A stretch of DNA of 64,000 bases, from positions 10,664,001-10,728,000 of the forward strand of contig CM055611.1 in the NCBI GenBank assembly GCA_029379385.1, given 5' to 3'. The translations under genes and the position numbers were made by a program. Positions 58,316-64,000 of this stretch are shown piece after piece (positions within the stretch are counted from its first letter, which is position 1; the number at the start of each line of letters is the position of its first letter). The notes under the pieces were generated by a model. That model did no database searches. It was given only the letters and a program-made list of their open reading frames with translations, and was not told the origin of the DNA. The stretch is from Quillaja saponaria. Its lineage: Eukaryota > Streptophyta > Magnoliopsida > Fabales > Quillajaceae.

Positions 58316-61300
58316 CACCTATCTATAAAGGTTATACGTAAAAATTTTAAATTGGAATAATAATGTAGGGTTATAACAGCCACAAATGCTATCTAATGCC
58401 CAAAAACCAAACCACAATTTCCAAAAGAAAACTAAAATCTTAATTGGAAGGAGGTGGCACCAAGAGAAACTAAGGTAAGGCATCGTCACACTAGACCACC
58501 TAATCACATTCCAAATAGTAGAAACATTAAACAAACCTACTTTGTCTATTGACCATATTAAAACATCAACAATAACACCATCCAATTGTAGATCACGTGC
58601 CTTTTGGCACACATTTCCCAAGATCAAGCATCTTTCCCCTTCAGAAAGATAGTTAAAATCACATAGTTTTATGCTTACAATCTGGCATGGAATACCAAAA
58701 GCTAATCAACCCTTTTCCCATAGTCTAACATAAATCAAGTTCAATAAAATTCCGACAAGCAGCTAACCTGATTAGCAATGGCTGGATGGGCTCTATGACA
58801 ATATTTATTCAAAAGATAGCAGGACCAAAGAGACTGACCCTTTCAAAAATTGAACCAAAACTTCATAGAAAAGGCCAAAGGCATATCATCTAAGGAACAG
58901 ATACCAAGACCTCCTTCTTGATAAGGATGACAAATGTTCTTCCAAGAGCACTAATGAAACTTTCGATACCTATCACTAGAACCCCAAAAGAAATTTACCA
59001 AAGTACGCTCAATTTGATTCACAGCACCCTTTAGAGGATCCAATCCACTCAAAAGAAACAAAGGCATAGAGTTTAAAAAATGTTTTATTAGGACTAGCCT
59101 ACCACCTTGAGAAAGGAATTTGGAAGACCATGTAGCAATTCTTAACTGGATCTTTACAATCATGTTAGTAAATAGGGAACCTTCTTTCTACCAACAAATA
59201 AAGGATAGCCCAAATAAACCACGAGAAGATTACTATAAGAATCCCGTGGTCTTCTTGATCATTCGAATTCATTGAGGGGATCCCTTAGAGCAAGTTATGA
59301 AGCAACTCTTCTGCCTATTCACCAATTGACCTGAGTTTGCCTCATGTGCTGCTTCAAAGGAACCTTTTTTTGGTATAGCTGAATAAGGATTAGCTATTAT
59401 TTCTCCTTTTGATTTTTAATTGAAAGGGACGACTTTAGTGGGTAAATTGTAGTGACATTTTTTCCTTCCCTTGTTAAAAAGTTTTGAAAAGTAGCTTCTA
59501 GCACATTTGAAAACTGAGGATTCTCAAAATCAAGCCAAGTTATTGTTTTTGGAACTAGCATATTGGTCTTAGCTGGATTAGCTATAAAAAGTGTAGTTTA
59601 ATTTCTTTTGGACTCTATCCTAGTATTAGGGGCCATAGTATTCATGACTTTATAGTATATCCTATTAGGACTACGTTTTCAGATCCTGGGAGCATATCAA
59701 AACCATGAGATTGAATGTTTAAAGTTAATGCCTTCATTATGTTTTGATCTGTTTGAGATATTGAAAAATTAGGACAATAACTAAAGAATATAGGACCATC
59801 ACAAAGACTTTCAATATACCTTAGTAAGGAATCAGAGAAATTGTTATGTTTGGTGTCCCTAACACATATAAGTATTGAAGTGTTCAATCCAAATCTAGTT
59901 AAAGGTTTTAACGCAACTTGGACCATTCTTATATGAAGATATTTAAATTTCTTTTTATGTTCTTCTATCAATTTAGAAGAAAATAATTTAAAAGTATCAT
60001 GTCCTTCTTTTAGGGGAATAGATTCTTACTTAGTCTTAATTATGTAATCTTGTTTTAAACTGAAACTTCCTTTTCTATAAATTTGTTTATATGAAGTATG
60101 AGGAAGATTCCAATTTTATAAATCTTTTTCTATATTTTCTACTAAAATAATCTCTTTATTATTTCTAGCCAGACTATCAGAACTAGAACCTGAAGAATTG
60201 ACAGAATTAGAAAATCTTCTTAAAATACCTGCCATTAAGACTTCGAGTCAAAGAATCAAACTGTCAAACGACTTATACAACCCTCAACGTCCTCAACTCA
60301 ACAGACTAAACAGGTTTTCAGATTCCTAAACTTCGTTTCCCGGGTTTGAAGATTAATGAACTGATCTTTTGAGACTATTCTTAATTTCTATCAGTCAACA
60401 TGGCTATGATACAAATAGGGGAGGCTAGAGCACACAAACAACAGATTCACAACAATAGGCAGCAACAATAACAAATTCACAGAAAATTACAGTAATCTCA
60501 ACATAATATAGAAAGTAAATAATAATTTTAGAGAAGAACACTTACATTAAGTCATGAACACAGGTACAACTTTGACAATAACTATAGGTACAGCAGATAC
60601 ATAACTTGATCACATGTACAAATAGATACAAGCTTGAGGATCTTAGCTTGTAGCACTCTCACTCTCAAACTTATTTTACAACAAACTCGAAACACTCTAA
60701 GAAAAACTTATAATTATAAAACTTATGATATTCCAAACTTTGGAGACTTCAGAGGGCAAAGGCCCTTATATAACAACTTAAACATAATTGCCTGGGAGAT
60801 AGGGATGAGAAAAGCATATTCCTGAGGATAAGGTAGGTTCCTCTATCTGGGCATGTGTCCTGAATGAATTGGAGTCAGTCCGCCAGACTAAAAGGAGAAT
60901 CTTTCTTTTTATAAAGTAAATCTTTTACTTTAATTATTTCATCTTATTTTCCACCGAAAGCTTCTTGATTTAGGAAAAGTAGAATCTTTACTTTTGAAAA
61001 GCAAAAGTTTTTCTTTTACTTTTTGCCTTTTGACAGAAAATTAGGGATGTGTCCCTTTTTCAATGAAATCCTCTGCTCCTTCATCAAACCAATTTACCCT
61101 GTCATAGGTTTTAGCAATGTCAAGTTTGAAAATAGTATTCCCCCCTGGTATCTTATGCAAATCATACACCAATTCTTGTACCTGTGCCACGTTGTCAATA
61201 ATACTTTTACCCCTCGAGATGCCGCTCCGTTCCTCTGAAATAAGAGAAGATAGAATGTGGCATAAACGATTAACCAGTAGACGAGAAATAATCTTGGATA

Positions 61301-64000
61301 TGAAGTTGCATAGACTAATAGTTCTCAAATTCGAAAAAGATTTTGGTGACTCAATCTTAGGTAACAGTACAATAACAGTGCTGCCAACAAATTTAGACAA
61401 CTCCCCACCAGAGAAAAATTAAGCCATCCAAAACAACGTCGCAACATGTGATGAAAAAAATGCCCATTGAACCTGTCCGGACCAGTTGCACTGCTCTTGC
61501 CAACCGACTTCTTTTAGCTTTAACTGAGGCATAGAAAAACTTTGTGCATTTGTCACCCTCTTTGAGCCACTTAATTGAAGACTTTTGATGCCAAAACTCC
61601 TCTTCCATTAAGAGTTCCTCTTCTAATATTGTTTCGGCTCTGTTTAGATCCCCCCTATAGCTTTGCCCTAATCAACAGCTTGTTCAATGTATGAAACAAG
61701 GTCTTTGGCATTCTTTAACTCTATCTTGAACATGGCTAAAGATATCTATGTTCCAACTTCGCAAAGCTTTTTTCAACCGATTTATTTTTACACCCAACAC
61801 ATACATAGGGTTACCCCCCAACGTCTCTTCTCAAGAATGATGAACAGTAGCAATAAACTGATTATGACGACTCCAAATGTTCAAGTACCTAAATGGAGCT
61901 TTGTCTGTGAGCTTTAACTTTCAATGGGTTGTGGTCAAAAAATTTCCTATTGAGCTGAGTCACATGGAAATTTACATTAGGTCAACAAGAATTAATAAAA
62001 AACGATTTAACCTCTTTAATATTTGAGTCAGTTCTTCCCGCTTATTTGTCCATGTGAAACAAGAATCTGAATAAGCCACTTCATACAAATCACATGTAGA
62101 TAAAGTGCCCAGAAAATCATAAGCCGAATAATACTTAAAACAAGCTCGAGGACCATTGACTTCATACTGATTCAAAACACAATTGAAATCCCCTCCAACC
62201 AACCAACCACTAGATCCAACCAAGCTACAACTACCATTAAGTCATTCCACTCTTTTACATTTAGCATACACCAAAGAAAGGAAGAAAGAATCGCACATTC
62301 TAGTAGGCGTAACTTTCAAAGTAATTTGTCGTCTCGAATTCAAAATAACCTCATAAGAAATATCATCACCCCAAAACAGCCACAAATTATTATCCAAATT
62401 TGCATAAAGATTGTGAAAAATCACAATAAAGAGCAACAACATCTAAATCCTCCAACAGACTCTTTGGTTCTGAAATGGCCACCAAAGAACAATTTTGCAA
62501 CCTTTTCAATTCATGAAGCCTAATGTCTTAATATTCTTGATTCTCCTGACATTCCAACAAATACAATTCGACATTGAGATGTAGGAGAAGGAAAGCAATT
62601 GTTTACCTTAGAGGTCGGTTGCCCCACAGAAGCCTTCATCCGTTCAAGACCTTCCCTTATAGAACTAAGAGAGTTGCTGTCACCTGAAAAGCTTAAACGA
62701 GGTTCATCATGCACAAAAGAACTTTTCTTTCCATTTTTAGGAGATAAATTCAGAGTGTAAACAATTCTTTCCAAGTCCTCTTTACTAGTTATGGTAAAGT
62801 TTTTGAAGCCTTGAAATGGACTACTATCTTAATCCGTGCCACTACTAATAGTTCCACTTTTCTCCACAAAATTGCCTCCCATAGTAACCCCTGTGTTTCT
62901 TGGGCAATCTTGAGAATCTTGAACCTTTTGGTTCAATTCTTGAACACAGAACCTCCTCAAGATCCACAGCATCCACTACTATAGAACAAATATCAAAGGG
63001 AATATTCTTTCTTACAACGTCCTTACGGCCCTCTTTAGTAGCATCTACATGTTTAGAGACCGAGTTAATGAACCCTATGAAATCACCTTTTGCAGCAGTC
63101 CCACATTTCTGTCCTAGAGTATCACCAATCCCCGAATCATCAAGATCACTAACCCCTTGCAAACCAATGATAAGTTGATCCTTGGACACGTGATCTTTTA
63201 CAGCATCCTTACTAGCAGCTTGTGAGGTTTCACTTTCAATCAACATTTTCTTTTGAGTGAAATTCTTGAGCACCATTGAATCAGCTCTTAAATTAAAGAC
63301 TTGTGCATCATCCCCGGATTTCTTAGCCTTATCTTTTCGTTTCCATACATCCTTTATTGTGCCTATGTAAGGAGACTTTGGTTGAGCACCATCATGCTTA
63401 ATCTTGGAATCATCTTGAACCATAGGCTTCTCAAGATCTTTTGACACCTTCAAAGATTCACTTTCTTGATTTTGGGCAGCCCCAATTACTCTTTTCTTGT
63501 CATGTGGATTTTGGGGAACTTTGCAAGAAGCCATATCATGGCCGAGTCAATGACAGTGAGAACAATAATGGGGAACATTCTCATATCCTACTTGTTGAAA
63601 GAAACCTTATATTCACCATAACCAATCCACACTCTTTCCTTAAGCTTTAACAGATCTAACTCCAAACAAATTCTTAGCCATACTAGGCCTAGTTCATGAA
63701 GCTGAAGCACCATCAAGTTAAGGTTTGCTTACCATGCTAGCAATGATGAAAAAGCTATCTTTTGAATAAAAATGTAAAGGAAAATTTGGAAGATTAATCA
63801 ATATCGGGGCAATAGACAATTCTTGACCTGACCTGAAATCAGTCAACCATTTGAAAACTCTCATTAGGAAATCACTGGATGTACCATTGATCAGCCCTAC
63901 ACCCTAATCTTTGAAAGTCTTCATCATTGAACACTTCAATAATTATGTGTTTTTGGTCAAGAAGTCCTATAGAAATTGAGGAAGTCAATCCAATGGTAGC
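58316..64000 (-). mobile_element. L1-type LINE, duplicated copy (5' end outside the window)
   Basis: Same broken structure as 31086-37311: zf-RVT region 58319-58627, RT thumb 58951-59366, RT N-terminal part 61091-61608, endonuclease from 62574, ORF1 tail 62845-63534 with an Arg-to-Cys change relative to copy 1. Near 63866 this copy keeps one base that copy 1 lacks, so the DUF4283 frame is less damaged here. Confidence 0.8.
59367..61090 (-). mobile_element. EPRV fragment 4 (duplicate of fragment 3)
   Basis: Same content as 32137-33861: promoter region, leader, movement-protein start (ATG at about 60235), movement domain, truncated coat-protein region. It differs by isolated substitutions (for example Cys to Tyr in the CIESL block near 59815) and a one-base loss in a T run near 59415 that shifts the coat-protein part. 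Confidence 0.8.

Larger units (their letters stand above)
54898..64000 (+). repeat. Large duplication, copy 2 (runs off the window)
   Basis: Repeats 27754-36769 in the same orientation with few differences; offset rises from 27,144 to about 27,231 bp through small indels and the 82-bp segment at 57626-57707. The right end is beyond 64000. Confidence 0.9.

Noticed and set aside
1..64000. CRISPR arrays, bacterial operons or phage-like systems
   Set aside because: No spaced short direct repeats of that kind, no ribosome-binding-site-led gene clusters; all coding signal is eukaryotic retroelement or pararetrovirus.

Overview
This is repeat-dominated nuclear DNA of a flowering plant, most likely a dicot. 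It is AT-rich, has long stretches without coding potential, carries a 100-base N run (17957-18056) as in a scaffolded assembly, and I found no intact host gene. Everything recognisable is a transposable element, an endogenous pararetrovirus (EPRV, Caulimoviridae, petuvirus/florendovirus-like) or a decayed part of one.

Layout. 1-3065: end of a plus-strand LTR with a degenerate tRNA-Asp-like primer site, then a minus-strand, intron-bearing pseudogene resembling the plant 'putative gypsy type transposon' (Transposase_28) proteins. 4380-7240: Ty3/gypsy debris on the minus strand, with an LTR fragment of family C, the 3' untranslated part of family A, a gag-integrase fusion lacking protease/RT/RNase H, and a cut LTR. 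7243-14477: a nearly complete, heavily mutated EPRV genome on the plus strand (movement protein, coat protein with zinc knuckle, protease, RT, RNase H, a further reading frame of unknown function, promoter, poly(A) signal, tRNA-Met primer site, leader), opened at the movement-protein start. 14478-17262: a second copy of the gag/LTR host sequence, its LTR carrying a 0.47-kb non-autonomous insertion with a target-site duplication and an internal tRNA-like segment. 17263-17956: a LINE ORF1 fragment ending in the gap. 18057-24060: three members of a non-coding dispersed family (B). 24130-27048: a second EPRV fragment, minus strand.

27431-37311: another family B copy, then an L1-type LINE (minus) whose reverse-transcriptase core is replaced by a third EPRV fragment (32137-33861). 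37312-42560: two tandem LTR plus 3'UTR units of family A, one holding a 132-bp MITE. 42635-46975: a roughly 1.1-kb-arm inverted repeat of another LTR-like family (D). 46976-54897: LTR fragments, a MITE, CACTA-like subterminal repeats, a LINE endonuclease fragment, a gypsy gag pseudogene and an LTR flanked by internal sequence on both sides. 54898-64000 repeats 27754-36769 almost exactly in the same orientation, so the window shows either a recent tandem duplication with a unit of about 27.1 kb or a haplotype/assembly duplication.

No genes here form a working pathway. The notable biology is how pararetroviral DNA is embedded in retrotransposons: one genome-length permuted copy between 0.8-0.9-kb direct repeats, and two more fragments on the opposite strand. 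That arrangement could yield complementary transcripts, though expression cannot be judged from sequence alone.
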